Shown here: positions 25,839 through 35,236 of the stretch, piece after piece | Numbering within the stretch: position 1 is the first letter of the stretch | How the letters are laid out: each line of letters opens with the position of its first letter | From: Phytopseudomonas seleniipraecipitans | Lineage (GTDB): Bacteria > Pseudomonadota > Gammaproteobacteria > Pseudomonadales > Pseudomonadaceae | Reading direction: 5' to 3' | DNA length: 64,000 bases | Assembly (NCBI RefSeq): GCF_900102335.1 | Contig: NZ_FNBM01000007.1 | Span: 176,755-240,754 of the forward strand | Position numbers and translations under genes: made by a program | Notes under the pieces: generated by a model | Told to the model about the DNA's origin: nothing | Databases searched by the model: none | Seen by the model: only the letters and a program-made list of their open reading frames with translations

Positions 25839-26345
25839 CTAATTCCGTTTTGCAGATTGGTTATTACGTCGATGATACTCTTCTAGAGTTTGCGCGACCT
25901 CATCCCGTGTCTGTGACGGATCGTGCTTATAGAGCAGTGCAGCGAACTCGAAGCTGTTTAGGCCATTCACCCAAGGGCGATTGCTTCTAATTCGCTGCAC
26001 TGGATCCGCCCCCATTTTCAATAAATGACTAAGTAGATTTGGTTCGGCCTTCAGGACTGCCACATTTAGCGCTGATGTACCTTCGCTATCGGGAGCATCA
26101 AGGGAACACCCATTAGCAATTTGTTTTTCAATAAGATAAATCACTTCATTTTTGTCGACGCCATTTAAGCTGTAAGCAGTAGCAGTGAATGCGACTATTG
26201 GTTCTTTTTTGCCTCTATAAATAATCGTGCATAGCTTTTCGGCGGTAGCTTCACTAAGTGTCTGCATTGCCTCTAGCTCACCGCCATGAACCCTCAAGCA
26301 AAAAATTGCAGCCATTGATGCCAGGCCGGTAGTAATCAGGCGCAT
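25839..26345 (-). CDS. Exported ankyrin-repeat protein (168 aa)
   Basis: An N-terminal hydrophobic stretch (MRLITTGLASMAAIFCLRVHG) looks like a signal peptide. Residues about 90-125 contain an ankyrin-type unit (CSLDAPDSEGTSALNVAVLKAEPNLLSHLLKMGADP). Exported ankyrin proteins often act as immunity or partner proteins for secreted enzymes. It heads a run of three minus-strand genes with the small envelope proteins at 26567 and 26988, though spacing is too wide to assert one operon. Confidence 0.6.
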   Translation of the reverse strand: MRLITTGLASMAAIFCLRVHGGELEAMQTLSEATAEKLCTIIYRGKKEPIVAFTATAYSLNGVDKNEVIYLIEKQIANGCSLDAPDSEGTSALNVAVLKAEPNLLSHLLKMGADPVQRIRSNRPWVNGLNSFEFAALLYKHDPSQTRDEVAQTLEEYHRRNNQSAKRN

Positions 26346-26566
26346 ATTGTCTCCAGAATTTTTGATCGACTTAGGTTCTGTACGAAAAGCACTGCCGTAT
26401 ACACCGTTACTTATTTCCTGTGCACTCAGAGTAGCAATAAGAATAAAGACTTAGGCAGAGCATAGAAAACAACTGACGGGACAATTGACAACACACCTGA
26501 ACTTCCATTTCATCTATCAATCCTATTGCGTGAGGCGAGTATTTGCTGCTAAGCGGTTTTAGTAAT

Positions 26567-26938
26567 TTAAAGCGTTGATGATGTCAATTTTAGTTTTTTC
26601 ACCAAATAATCATTATCAAAGCTGATTTCCAAATAGCTGGCCTTCCAGTCCCAATGGCACTGGCCGAGCTCATATCCCAGAGACGTTGCCGCCGCTCGGT
26701 TAGGTTTTCCAAGGACTTCCAGAACTGCCGGCTTGTCAAGACCGGTAAGAATTTTACTTTCCATCAGATCCAAGGCCATGCCGCCGCGTATGCAACCAGG
26801 ATCGTTCGTCAAAAACTTATTAGACCTTTCATTCCACTCTCTGGAGTTGAAAGTTTCAATTGGCTGATGCATTGCAGTAAAATTCAGATAAACTAAATAC
26901 ACAAGAGTTGTAATGATAGCGATAACAACTATTTTCAA
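26567..26938 (-). CDS. Membrane-anchored hypothetical protein, BamE-like motif (123 aa)
   Basis: A single N-terminal membrane segment (MKIVVIAIITTLVYLVYLNF) precedes a soluble domain. ILTGLDKPAVLEVLGKPN resembles the LxGxxxxxVxxLLGxP turn of SmpA/OmlA (BamE)-fold proteins, followed by aromatic strands (CHWDWKASYLEISFDNDYLVKKL). No lipobox is present. Probably a periplasm-facing protein; function unknown. Confidence 0.55.
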   Translation of the reverse strand: MKIVVIAIITTLVYLVYLNFTAMHQPIETFNSREWNERSNKFLTNDPGCIRGGMALDLMESKILTGLDKPAVLEVLGKPNRAAATSLGYELGQCHWDWKASYLEISFDNDYLVKKLKLTSSTL

Positions 26939-26987
26939 GACCGCTTCTCCTCGCTATCCCGCTCGATCTTCAAATGTAGGCGCAAAC

Positions 26988-27341
26988 CTAATCAGGGAAG
27001 AACATTTTGTAATTTTTGAGAGTCATTAACAGCATTAGCACCGCAACAGAAACGAACAATACTATACATAACAAAAACTGAACGGGCTTTTCTTTCCAAT
27101 GGGTCGGTTGCACGCGTCCATAGTCACTAGGCGCGCCAGGCACGGTTTTCAGGGAAACACAAATAACTGCTGTTATTAGGGAAGCGAATGACATGCTTAC
27201 ACCGGAAACAAGAACCGAAACCTTGTACAGGTCGCCACTTGTAGCAGCAGCGATGACAACCGAAATCGCACTAACTATAATCGCCCAATACGATGCAGTT
27301 CTAACCAAGGCTCTGGATGAGCCAGATTGCTTGCTCGACAT
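26988..27341 (-). CDS. Small integral membrane protein (117 aa)
   Basis: Three hydrophobic segments are visible: WAIIVSAISVVIAAAT, VSVLVSGVSMSFASLITAVICV and FLLCIVLFVSVAVLMLLMTL, with a basic loop in between. It precedes the BamE-like gene by 49 bases on the same strand. No family is recognised. Confidence 0.5.
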   Translation of the reverse strand: MSSKQSGSSRALVRTASYWAIIVSAISVVIAAATSGDLYKVSVLVSGVSMSFASLITAVICVSLKTVPGAPSDYGRVQPTHWKEKPVQFLLCIVLFVSVAVLMLLMTLKNYKMFFPD

Positions 27342-27753
27342 AATCGGCTGACTCCCTTCAACTAATTTATAAATAATCTATCCAATCATCTTGCCTGAAA
27401 AACAAGCTGGATTTATTTCATTCATACAATCCCCCCCTGCCACCACCAAAAGGGCTTCGAGCCCAGTAACTACCTTTGAAAAACAAATCGACTCACCCAC
27501 AGACTTGCGCCGGTAGAGATCAATATGCCAATGATATAAATCAGAGCTACCATTTAGACTGATGTCCCTTGGCTAACTCAGCTTTTACCAGATAACAGCC
27601 GACAGTGAACCCAGGACAGCTAACATTCATAGCCTGCACCCTAGCTAGAAAATAAACACCGACGGCGAATACAAATACAATCACAGTGTAAAAACCATGC
27701 CAGCGCCACGCCGAGCGAGATTTTCTGTACCGCCCCTAATCGCCTTAGGTTCC

Positions 27754-27814
27754 GCAGATATCCTTATACCCCAAGGATAGTCTGCGCGGGTCGCTGCAAA
27801 CTATCCGTTTGGGG
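27754..27814. repeat. Overlapping, mutually exclusive hairpins
   Basis: GCAGA-TATCCTT (27754-27765) can pair with AAGGATA-G-TCTGC (27773-27785). Alternatively CCCCAAGGATAGT (27769-27781) can pair with ACTATCC-GT-TTGGGG (27800-27814), a 13-bp stem with a 2-base bulge. The shared middle strand can only be in one at a time, as in attenuators or recombination sites. Confidence 0.5.
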
Positions 27815-27953
27815 CTGGTTTCTGCTGATCGCTAGCGGGTAGGAAGCTGCTCAAGCGTAGGCCGAGGCTTGACCATGCATAGCGACGGTCGAAGTCAGGC
27901 CGTCGCTAACGGCCAATAGTTGTCCATCGCAGGGCTGTATGGTGCCATACAAA

Positions 27954-27978
27954 AAAGCCCGCCATTAAGGCGGGCTTT
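27954..27978. terminator. Bidirectional terminator-like hairpin
   Basis: AAAGCCCGCC and GGCGGGCTTT form a 10-bp stem with a 5-nt loop, with extra A residues on the left and T residues on the right. It is not directly behind a recognised gene. Confidence 0.65.
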
Positions 27979-28294
27979 CAGGTATCTCCAAAGGGAGCTG
28001 CGTGCCTACAAATTCTCGGAGCAAGCGGACGGGGTTCGACGGAATGCCCCTCTGCGGACACCAACCACCTGCCAGTGGCCGCAGGTCGCAATCGGCCACA
28101 AGCCGACTACCACAGGCAGACGACATGTAACTCGTATCGGTAGCAAGCGCAACTTACGAATCTAGAGACGACTCAAGAGCTACGCTGGAGGTACACATAG
28201 CGCCCTGTCCGATGCGTGCAAAGTCGCTCTATCGACCACTGCACTGCGCGAGTCAGCAGTTCCAAAGCTTCATCACACAGAACGAAATTTCACC

Positions 28295-30319
28295 CTAGAT
28301 TTTGAACCGTGAGACGACCGTACGCAGTTCCCCCGCCAACCGGGACAGCTCTTCCGCAGTCAGGGCGTTCTCTTCGATTCCCTCTAACAACACGATGCTA
28401 CCGTTACGAATCTCGGTGACATTGCGGTTGATGTCTTCCGACACCGCGTGTTGCTGAACGGCAGCACTGGCGATCTGGGTGTTCATGCCGACAATCAGTT
28501 CGACTTCATCATTGATAGCACCCAGGCTCCTTGATGCTTGATCGGCTGACTGTACGCACTCCTGCGCCCTGTCTTTGCCCGTTTTCATCTGTTCCACGGC
28601 CGCCGACATGGCCAACTGTAGCTCCTGAATAATGCGGCGGATTTCCTCGGTCGAACCCTGAGTGCGCGACGCCAGCGTTCGAACCTCGTCGGCGACCACC
28701 GCAAAACCACGGCCCTGCTCGCCAGCCCGCGCCGCCTCGATCGCCGCGTTTAAAGCCAACAGGTTGGTTTGATCAGCGATATTGCGGATGACTTCGATGA
28801 CGCCACCGATTTCCTGGCTGTGTACCGCAAGGGCAGAGACCTTCTGCGAGCTGAGCTCGACCTCGTTGGCCAGGGCCTCAATGGTCTTACGGGTGCCCTG
28901 CATCACGGCAAGGCCATTGGTTGAAGCCTGGCTGGCTTGCCCGGCAGCACGTGCAGCACCTTCGGTGTTCTGGGCCACATCCGCGACGCTCGCGGTCATC
29001 TCGTTGATGGCAGTGGCAACCTGCTCGGTTTCACCCTGCTGAGCATTCATCGACTGCTTGGCACGCTCGATGGATGCGCCCATACGCAGTGACGCCTCAG
29101 ATACCGCATGCGAGCTCTGCTCGACCTGAGCCAACGACGCGCGAAAGGCTTGAACCATGTTATTGAAACCTGTGCCCACGTCCGCCATTTCGTCTTTACC
29201 CTGCACCTGCACATGGGCGGTGAGATCACCCTGAGCAATCAGACGCGTAGCCGTCAGCACTTCCCCGATGGCTTTGCGCATGGAGCCGTAGATGCCACAA
29301 AAGACGTAAGCGAGCAGCAAGCCCATGAGCGTGAACATACCCAGAATGAACAGCCTTTCGGACATCCTGCTGTGGGCTCTTAGATCCAGGGCGGTCATCA
29401 ACTCGTCCTGCAGGACATCCTGGGCTTTATACAAATCGGCGACCACTGCGTTTCCCTTGGCCACTACCCCTTGAACACCCATCACCCTGTCACCAGAAGA
29501 GCGAAGCATCACTTCGAGGTCACTACGGAAAGCGTCCAGTGCCTGCAAAGCGCTGGAGATCGGTAATTGAATCCTGTCGGCCAGGGCGGATTCCCTTCGG
29601 CGCAGGAGATTCAGGCTTTGTTCAAGCTCTTGGCGAACCTGCGCTTCCTGCTTGAGCAATGCCCTCAACGAGGAGCGGGTGCCGTCAGCCATGGGCTGGC
29701 CCTCCCGCAGGCCACTGGCCAACCCGCGGAGCTGCCCGACCACGTTAATCTGCCGTGGCAACCTCAAGGTACTTTGGTCGATCATGAACAACGACGCATA
29801 GTCTTCATCCAGCACCATCCCTGATGTGGCGCTCACGAAATAGACGAAATTTACGGTTTTACCAACCTGGTCGTTCCAGGCATCGAAAAGCTCGGCCTGG
29901 TCGGCATCCCCCTTGGCACGATCAATCAGTTGCTGCGCATCTGCACGCAGACGCTCCACACGGTCGCCCGTTTCGAGGGTCACGTTGAGCTGCCGATCCG
30001 TAGCTTGCAGTTTCGAGAAGGCCTCCTGCAGCTTTATCCGGTTGGCTGAAAGGTCGGCTTGCGCTGTTTGATCGCCACTGAGCAGCCGATTGGTGAGCGC
30101 GCGCTCCAACATCGACAAGCGAAGCACGGGCGTGACATCCATCAGATAGCTCTGGCCGACCTGCTCTGCGCGGATGCCCTCGATGCTGTTATTGATTTGC
30201 GTGAGAACTCGTAGACCAAGCAGCGTCAATGGAATCAGTACGATCACCGCGAGCAGTACGAATTTTGCCGGAAAGCGCAACCGGCTGGTTATATGGATGG
30301 CAGGAGCAAGGATGTTCAT
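28295..30319 (-). CDS. Methyl-accepting chemotaxis protein (about 674 aa)
   Basis: A first membrane segment ([19 protein letters not shown]) is followed by a roughly 290-residue helical periplasmic region, a second membrane segment ([23 protein letters not shown]), a HAMP domain and the signalling domain with the hallmark [31 protein letters not shown] hairpin tip. A NIT-type sensor (PF08376) is possible from the length and the [18 protein letters not shown] start, but the ligand cannot be read. Start taken at the ATG at 30319; another ATG at 30337 adds six residues. It looks monocistronic. Confidence 0.9.
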   Translation of the reverse strand: MNILAPAIHITSRLRFPAKFVLLAVIVLIPLTLLGLRVLTQINNSIEGIRAEQVGQSYLMDVTPVLRLSMLERALTNRLLSGDQTAQADLSANRIKLQEAFSKLQATDRQLNVTLETGDRVERLRADAQQLIDRAKGDADQAELFDAWNDQVGKTVNFVYFVSATSGMVLDEDYASLFMIDQSTLRLPRQINVVGQLRGLASGLREGQPMADGTRSSLRALLKQEAQVRQELEQSLNLLRRRESALADRIQLPISSALQALDAFRSDLEVMLRSSGDRVMGVQGVVAKGNAVVADLYKAQDVLQDELMTALDLRAHSRMSERLFILGMFTLMGLLLAYVFCGIYGSMRKAIGEVLTATRLIAQGDLTAHVQVQGKDEMADVGTGFNNMVQAFRASLAQVEQSSHAVSEASLRMGASIERAKQSMNAQQGETEQVATAINEMTASVADVAQNTEGAARAAGQASQASTNGLAVMQGTRKTIEALANEVELSSQKVSALAVHSQEIGGVIEVIRNIADQTNLLALNAAIEAARAGEQGRGFAVVADEVRTLASRTQGSTEEIRRIIQELQLAMSAAVEQMKTGKDRAQECVQSADQASRSLGAINDEVELIVGMNTQIASAAVQQHAVSEDINRNVTEIRNGSIVLLEGIEENALTAEELSRLAGELRTVVSRFKI

Positions 30320-30337
30320 AGGTCTCACAGACCTCAT

Positions 30338-30926
30338 AGGGTCGGCTTAGGATTTTGGTGGCGAGAACATTCAGTTTCTCAAGGGAGCTTTCCTTGCGCC
30401 CGGTCGGCGCGCCTTTTTGAACGGTAGCTCACCAGTAATGTCAGTAGGCCATTATCGGTATCGTGCGTAGGATTGATTGCAGTCCAATAAAGTTGCAACT
30501 TAATATTTCACTTGGCCGACGGACGTATTCTCTTCTTTCCCAGTGCGGCTTGATCTGGCTCGACCGCAGGCGGCAGTTACCCAAACTGGTACAGCAAAAG
30601 CTAGGACTCATCCCATCTCTCGGTGGCAAAATTCGGATAGAGGCATGTTGCTGTGCTCAGAAGGCAGGCTTGAAAGATGTCACAAAGACATCATCCAAAA
30701 CACATAAAGAAACTCATCAGTGCAATAGATTTCTAAGACGGCTGACTAGCCCTCGGACAAACGAGCTCTGCTTGCGGAAGTGAAAGGGTCTCTCCCATGG
30801 ACTTCACGTCTTCGAGTGACCATGGCGCATGTACGATGGCACCGCTGTACGACCTGACATATGCCCTTGTTCGTGGTCACGCGAACGAACACACTCCTCC
30901 AACTCCCTCGCCCGTTAGCTTGTATC
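30338..30926. other. Intergenic region with no recognised gene
   Basis: About 590 bases without a supported reading frame. A frame at 30463-30783 has unusual composition and no recognisable domain, so I do not call it. The inverted repeat AGGTCT/AGACCT close to the chemoreceptor start (about 30319-30334) may affect its translation. Confidence 0.35.
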
Positions 30927-31484
30927 CTAGGCTCGGTCGATCTTTATGAGCGCAATCATTGCCTCAATACCTAATCTTAGAAATTGCCGCGCAGCCTCAT
31001 CCGTCAGGCGGCCTTGACTGAGCTTAGTGCTGAGACTGCCTATCACGATCTGCGGATAAGGCACCAGCACCGCCTGCATAGCCCAGAGCGATTCATTGAG
31101 CTGCTGCTGGGCTCGCACGCCACCGGTAAACGCCGGCGACGCAGTGAAGCTGAGCACCGGTTTTTCCTTGAGAGCCGAGCGACCGTGGGGGCGAGACAAC
31201 CAGTCCAGGGCGTTATTCATGACCCCAGACATGCCATGGTTGTACTCCGGCGAACCGAGCAGCACGCCATCGGCCTGACGCGCTGCATCACGCAGCGCCC
31301 GCACGGCACCGGGCGTTGCGTCGCCATCGTGATCTTCGTTATACAGCGGAATGCAGTGCAGCGGATGCAGGTGTAGCTGGACGTCCGCCGGGAGCAGTTC
31401 CTCGGCGGCTGTACGCAGGATGATTTCGTGGCTGGAAGCGCTGCGTAGGCTGCCGCAGAGCCCCAGCAGATGGATAGTCGTCAT
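30927..31484 (-). CDS. NADPH-dependent FMN reductase family protein (185 aa)
   Basis: Flavodoxin-like fold with the phosphate loop [12 protein letters not shown] and the flavin-binding [21 protein letters not shown]. Such enzymes reduce FMN or quinones with NAD(P)H. The ATG overlaps the thiolase stop by four bases, so it is coupled to that gene. It might supply reduced flavin to, or detoxify quinones from, the aromatic pathway encoded around it; that is inference from position. Confidence 0.88.
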   Translation of the reverse strand: MTTIHLLGLCGSLRSASSHEIILRTAAEELLPADVQLHLHPLHCIPLYNEDHDGDATPGAVRALRDAARQADGVLLGSPEYNHGMSGVMNNALDWLSRPHGRSALKEKPVLSFTASPAFTGGVRAQQQLNESLWAMQAVLVPYPQIVIGSLSTKLSQGRLTDEAARQFLRLGIEAMIALIKIDRA

Positions 31485-32677
31485 GGTCGCTGCTCCTGAT
31501 CACGTTGAATTGCCAATGCCACGCCCTGACCGCCACCGATGCACAGCGTGGCAAGCCCACGACGCAGGTCACGCCGGTGCATTTCGTGCAACAGGGTGAC
31601 CAGCACCCGGCAGCCGGATGCACCCAGTGGATGGCCCAGGGCGATGGCACCACCGTTGACGTTGACGCGTTGCAGATCCCAGCCCAACTCACGCTGCAAG
31701 GCCAGGGCCTGAACCGCGAAGGCTTCGTTGGCTTCGATCAGATCGAGCTGTTCCAGGCTCCAGCCGGCCTTGTGCAGGCAAAGGTCGGTGGCGAACACCG
31801 GGCCGATGCCCATCACCGTCGGGTCGACACCGGCGCTGGCGAACGCGACGATGCGCGCCATGATTGGCAGCCCCAGGGCACGGGCCTTTTCCTCGCTCAT
31901 CAGGATCACCGCTGCAGCGCCATCGTTCAGCGGTGACGCATTGCCAGCGGTCACGCTGCCCTCGGCCTGGAACGTAGGACGCAGGCGAGCCAGACTTTCC
32001 AGCGAGGCGGTCGACATCGGTTGCTCGTCGCTGTCGACCAGCAACCTCGCGCCACGTTTGCCCTTCACCGGAACCGGAACAATCTCCTGGCGAAAGCGCC
32101 CATCGCTCTGCGCACGTACAGCCCGCTGATGGGACTCGAGCGCATAGGCATCCTGCTGCTCACGGGTAATGCCGTACTGCTCCGCCAGGTTCTCGGCGGT
32201 AATGCCCATGTGGTAATCGTTGAAGGCATCCCACAAACCGTCGTGGAGCATGCTGTCTCGCAACTGGCCGTGGCCCATGCGCAGCCCGCTGCGGGCGTTT
32301 TCCAGCAAGTAAGGCGCGTTACTCATGCTCTCCTGACCTCCGGCGATCACCACCTCGGCATCACCGCAACGAATCGCCTGGGCCGCTAGCTGGATGGCTT
32401 TCAAGCCGGAGCCACAGACCTTGTTGATGGTCATCGCCGGCACGGTGTAGGGCAGCCCGCCGCGAATCGCGCTCTGCCGCGCCGGATTCTGCCCGGCGCC
32501 GGCGGTCAGTACCTGGCCCATGATCACCTCATTGACCTGATCGGCCGCCAGGCCGCTGCGCTCTAGTACCGCGCGGATAACCAGCGCCCCCAGATCGACG
32601 GCCGACTCGCTGGCCAGAATCCCCTGAAAACGTCCGATGGGTGTACGCGCTGCTGCCACGATTACGGCGTCGCTCAT
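31481..32677 (-). CDS. Acetyl-CoA acetyltransferase (thiolase), 398 aa
   Basis: Nucleophilic Cys88 is in [13 protein letters not shown], the catalytic His in [14 protein letters not shown] and the second Cys in [10 protein letters not shown]; length is typical for thiolase II/AtoB. It catalyses condensation or cleavage of acetoacetyl-CoA or a related 3-ketoacyl-CoA. Start at 32677 ([15 protein letters not shown]) is preferred over 32695. It sits between the cupin gene (72 bases upstream) and the FMN reductase (overlap) and would serve the CoA end of the pathway. Confidence 0.94.
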   Translation of the reverse strand: MSDAVIVAAARTPIGRFQGILASESAVDLGALVIRAVLERSGLAADQVNEVIMGQVLTAGAGQNPARQSAIRGGLPYTVPAMTINKVCGSGLKAIQLAAQAIRCGDAEVVIAGGQESMSNAPYLLENARSGLRMGHGQLRDSMLHDGLWDAFNDYHMGITAENLAEQYGITREQQDAYALESHQRAVRAQSDGRFRQEIVPVPVKGKRGARLLVDSDEQPMSTASLESLARLRPTFQAEGSVTAGNASPLNDGAAAVILMSEEKARALGLPIMARIVAFASAGVDPTVMGIGPVFATDLCLHKAGWSLEQLDLIEANEAFAVQALALQRELGWDLQRVNVNGGAIALGHPLGASGCRVLVTLLHEMHRRDLRRGLATLCIGGGQGVALAIQRDQEQRP

Positions 32678-32749
32678 AACAAGTCTCACAGGCACGGCGA
32701 ACCGACATCCGCAAGCGGATGGGTCGGCGTGCCGTTGAAAGGGTTTGGG

Positions 32750-33283
32750 TCAGCGAGCGGGAGGAACCGCGCCCACCATGAAAAATACCGCTTTGGCTAC
32801 AGCCTGTGAGCGATTGCGCCAGGCGTGTCGCGTGCCCTGCTGAATAACCACATCACCTGGCCGCAGCAGGCGCTGCTCGCCGTCATCAAGCTCCAGCCAC
32901 AGCTCGCCTTCGAGCAATATGCCGTAGTCGATTGCTGGCGAACGGTGCATGGCCGGATCGTCAACTTCGAAGAGGTCGATCAACCCTGGTAGGTTCTCGA
33001 TCATTTCCGCTACGGCGCGCTGCGGATCGATGGGCGCTGCCATAACCGTATCCGGCGGCAGGCTGACGAACAGCAACGAAGTGCCGCCTGGCCCCGGAAC
33101 CAGCGAGCCACCCGCCAGAGTCAGATCGCGGCCTGCGTCACTGCCCGGCTGGGTCGCCCATAACTGCGCGATACCGTAGCCCGGCATGTCCTGAAAATTC
33201 TTGGCGCGTGGCGCTGGCCCATCGGCAAGGAATACGGCCTTACCTTGCTCATCGTGCCCGGTGACGATTCTTCTTACCTGCAT
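32750..33283 (-). CDS. Cupin-domain protein (177 aa)
   Basis: Starts MQVRRIVTGHDEQGKAVF after a GGAGGGG ribosome binding site. The C-terminal half has the cupin strands DYGILLEGELWLELDDGEQRLLRPGDVVIQQGTRHAWRN, with the PGDVVIQQGTRHAW motif 2. The first motif lacks the usual His pair, so metal binding is uncertain. Similar proteins occur in aromatic catabolic clusters; the reaction is unknown. Confidence 0.85.
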   Translation of the reverse strand: MQVRRIVTGHDEQGKAVFLADGPAPRAKNFQDMPGYGIAQLWATQPGSDAGRDLTLAGGSLVPGPGGTSLLFVSLPPDTVMAAPIDPQRAVAEMIENLPGLIDLFEVDDPAMHRSPAIDYGILLEGELWLELDDGEQRLLRPGDVVIQQGTRHAWRNRSQAVAKAVFFMVGAVPPAR

Positions 33284-33352
33284 GCAAAGCCCCTCCCACA
33301 TCCAACGCGTGAAGAACCGGGTGCAGCGGCAACGCTACACCCGGTCACCGAT

Positions 33353-34468
33353 TCAGGGACAGATGACGTAGTTACCGAAACCACCGTTGCGGTTTTCGAT
33401 CCCGCTGATGGCCTGGTTGACTTCATCCAGCGAAAATACGCTGTGCTCGAAGAACGACAGATCCAGCGCACCGGACTCCACCATGTCGGCCATGTCCTGC
33501 CCCTGCCCGGTGGTGAACCAGGCGGAGCCGCTGAGCTGAATGTCGTTGTCCATCATCCAGTGCAGATCCAGCGGCACCGGCCCGGACACCGCACCGATGT
33601 TGATCAGATGGCCGCCGCGGTGCAGGCCTTTGAACGCATCGATCAGGCTTTCAGCCGGAGCGCCTGGGCCGAGCGCATCGATCACTGCATCGAGGCCCTC
33701 ACCGTGGGTCACCTCATTCACCCACTGCGCGGTGCTGCCCTTGCCCAGGGTATGAATCTGGATACGGCCAGGGGCGGCCAGATCCTTCACGCGCTGGAAC
33801 AGCGCCTCGTTGCGGGCGGTACCGAGAATGCGCCGCACGCCCATGGCCAGTGCCAGGGCGACCGCGCCAAGACCGAGAGTGCCGCTGATGCCGTTGATGA
33901 GAATGGTGCTGCCGGGCCCGACCTTGGCCTTGAGCAAGGCCCGGTATGCGGTACCCAGATACCCCAGGCGCGCGGCAGTCTCGAAGGCCATGTTGTCTGG
34001 CAGCTTGACCAGGCTGTACTGCGGCGCCGGCATGAACTCGCACAGACCGCCGTAGGGATAGTCCTCGAACATACGTGGGCTGCGGGCAGTGAAGCCGAAA
34101 TAGCCATTGAAGGTGTAAGCCGTGCAAGCAGTGGTATTACCAGCGCGACAGGCACGGCAGGAACCGCAGTAGCGCGCCGGGTTCACGTACACGCGGTCAC
34201 CAGGCTTGAAGTCGTAGACCTGCTCGCCGACCGACTCGATGACGCCGGTCGGATCCAGCCCGAACACCGCCGGCAGCTGCGGCAGCGGCAGGTGCGGGAA
34301 CCAGCTTTTCCAGTTGGTGAGAATATTGTGCAGATTCGGCACGATGCCGCAGGCTTTGACCCGCACCAGCACCTCGGTAGGACGAATGGAGGGAACCGCA
34401 AGCTGCTCGATCTCCATCGGTTTGCCGCCCTCGTACATACGCGCGGCCCGCATCATCTTTGTGGTCAT
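33353..34468 (-). CDS. Zinc-type alcohol dehydrogenase-like protein (371 aa)
   Basis: MDR fold with the structural-zinc cysteine cluster CGSCRACRAGNTTAC and a nucleotide-binding GISGTLGLGAVALALAMG. The canonical catalytic-zinc GHE motif is replaced by FGLDPTG and the first ligand region reads ACGIVPNL, so catalytic metal binding may differ from ordinary alcohol dehydrogenases. Start at 34468 (MTTKMMRAARMYEGG) has GGAGA nine bases upstream; the longer frame is rejected. It lies between the PF06684 gene and the cupin in the minus-strand unit. Confidence 0.88.
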   Translation of the reverse strand: MTTKMMRAARMYEGGKPMEIEQLAVPSIRPTEVLVRVKACGIVPNLHNILTNWKSWFPHLPLPQLPAVFGLDPTGVIESVGEQVYDFKPGDRVYVNPARYCGSCRACRAGNTTACTAYTFNGYFGFTARSPRMFEDYPYGGLCEFMPAPQYSLVKLPDNMAFETAARLGYLGTAYRALLKAKVGPGSTILINGISGTLGLGAVALALAMGVRRILGTARNEALFQRVKDLAAPGRIQIHTLGKGSTAQWVNEVTHGEGLDAVIDALGPGAPAESLIDAFKGLHRGGHLINIGAVSGPVPLDLHWMMDNDIQLSGSAWFTTGQGQDMADMVESGALDLSFFEHSVFSLDEVNQAISGIENRNGGFGNYVICP

Positions 34469-34541
34469 GCTGTTTCTCCAACTCTTGTTCTTGTTATTTG
34501 CCGACCGCCCGCACCCTGGCGCGGGCGGAGAAACCGTTGAA

Positions 34542-35123
34542 TCAGCGCAGCCCGTCTTCACCCTTGACGTCAGCGGCGGCGAGCCCGCCCAGGCGGGCAT
34601 GGATACGGCCACCGCTGGCCATGGCCAGCGCGAAGGCGATCTCGTTGCGGCGCGGGCCGTCCCATAGCGTCACCTCGGCCACCCCGAAATGGCTACGCAC
34701 ATAAGCGGCATGAATGTGCCCCAGCGGCATCATTAATCGGCAACCCGGCCCACCAATGGTCTTGGCCGCCGGCACGATGGCCTTGGGTTCGCCAAGCAGT
34801 GCGCGCATGGCCCAGCCACCTGCCTCATGCCACACCGCGCCGTGCTCCAGCTCGCCATCTTCACCAACGATGGCGGCCTTGCCATAGGCCTGCACCTTGT
34901 CCGCACCGCCCAGCGCATCGACCAGGCGTTGCGAAAGATCCGAGCCCAGTGCCCGCAGCTCCTGCATGAACGGCAGCAGATCCTCTTCGTAACGCCCGGC
35001 ATAGGGGTTTTCGATCACCGCCGTGGCCACTGCGACCCTCAGCGGTTGAGCAGCCACCGGGCCACGCTCATGAAGGACGTCTTCGATATCCAGCTTGAAT
35101 TTGCGGACTTTCACCAATGCCAT
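34542..35123 (-). CDS. PF06684 'amino acid synthesis' family protein (193 aa)
   Basis: Begins MALVKVRKFKLDIEDVLHERG and contains RVAVATAVIENPYAGRYEEDLLPFMQEL and GHIHAAYVRSHFGVAEVTLWDGPRRNEIAFALAMASGGR, the conserved blocks of this family. The biochemical function is not established, despite the family name; it is common in catabolic clusters. First gene of the minus-strand unit, divergent from the FAH-like gene, with the TGCACAAA-type sites in the spacer. Confidence 0.85.
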   Translation of the reverse strand: MALVKVRKFKLDIEDVLHERGPVAAQPLRVAVATAVIENPYAGRYEEDLLPFMQELRALGSDLSQRLVDALGGADKVQAYGKAAIVGEDGELEHGAVWHEAGGWAMRALLGEPKAIVPAAKTIGGPGCRLMMPLGHIHAAYVRSHFGVAEVTLWDGPRRNEIAFALAMASGGRIHARLGGLAAADVKGEDGLR

Positions 35124-35177
35124 CACTCGTTCTCCTACGCCGGGAATATTTTTATTGGCGTGTTTTCATTATGCATC

Positions 35178-35218
35178 TTGCACTTTATTGTGCAAGAACT
35201 TATGTTTTATGCACAAAA
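35178..35218. promoter_or_regulatory. Candidate GntR operators in the divergent spacer
   Basis: TTGCAC-N6-GTGCAA (35178-35195) is an inverted repeat, and a second half-site TTTTATGCACAAAA lies at 35205-35218. The TGCACAAA core recurs at 40604-40623 and 42640-42651, near the GntR-type gene. Position fits control of both the 35123 and 35237 transcripts. Confidence 0.6.
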
Positions 35219-35236
35219 CAAAAGAGAGGTCACACC

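Larger units (their letters stand above)
27342..28294. other. 950-bp non-coding stretch at the right edge of the accessory region
   Basis: No gene is supported here. It holds two competing hairpins (27754-27814), a strong terminator-like stem (27954-27978) and a short GTATGG/CCATAC palindrome just before it. No tRNA or integrase is visible. The sequence changes from AT-richer orphan genes to GC-rich core-type genes at its end, so it probably contains the boundary of the accessory region. Confidence 0.4.

Noticed and set aside
28030..28050. tRNA-like GGTTCGA segment
   Set aside because: No cloverleaf or CCA end can be built around it.
30463..30783. 106-codon plus-strand frame in the intergenic region
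   Set aside because: Basic, cysteine-containing low-plausibility sequence with no ribosome binding site or recognised domain.
33245..34540. 431-codon plus-strand frame
   Set aside because: Antisense to the alcohol-dehydrogenase-like gene, which has clear domain motifs; histidine/alanine-rich composition marks it as a shadow.
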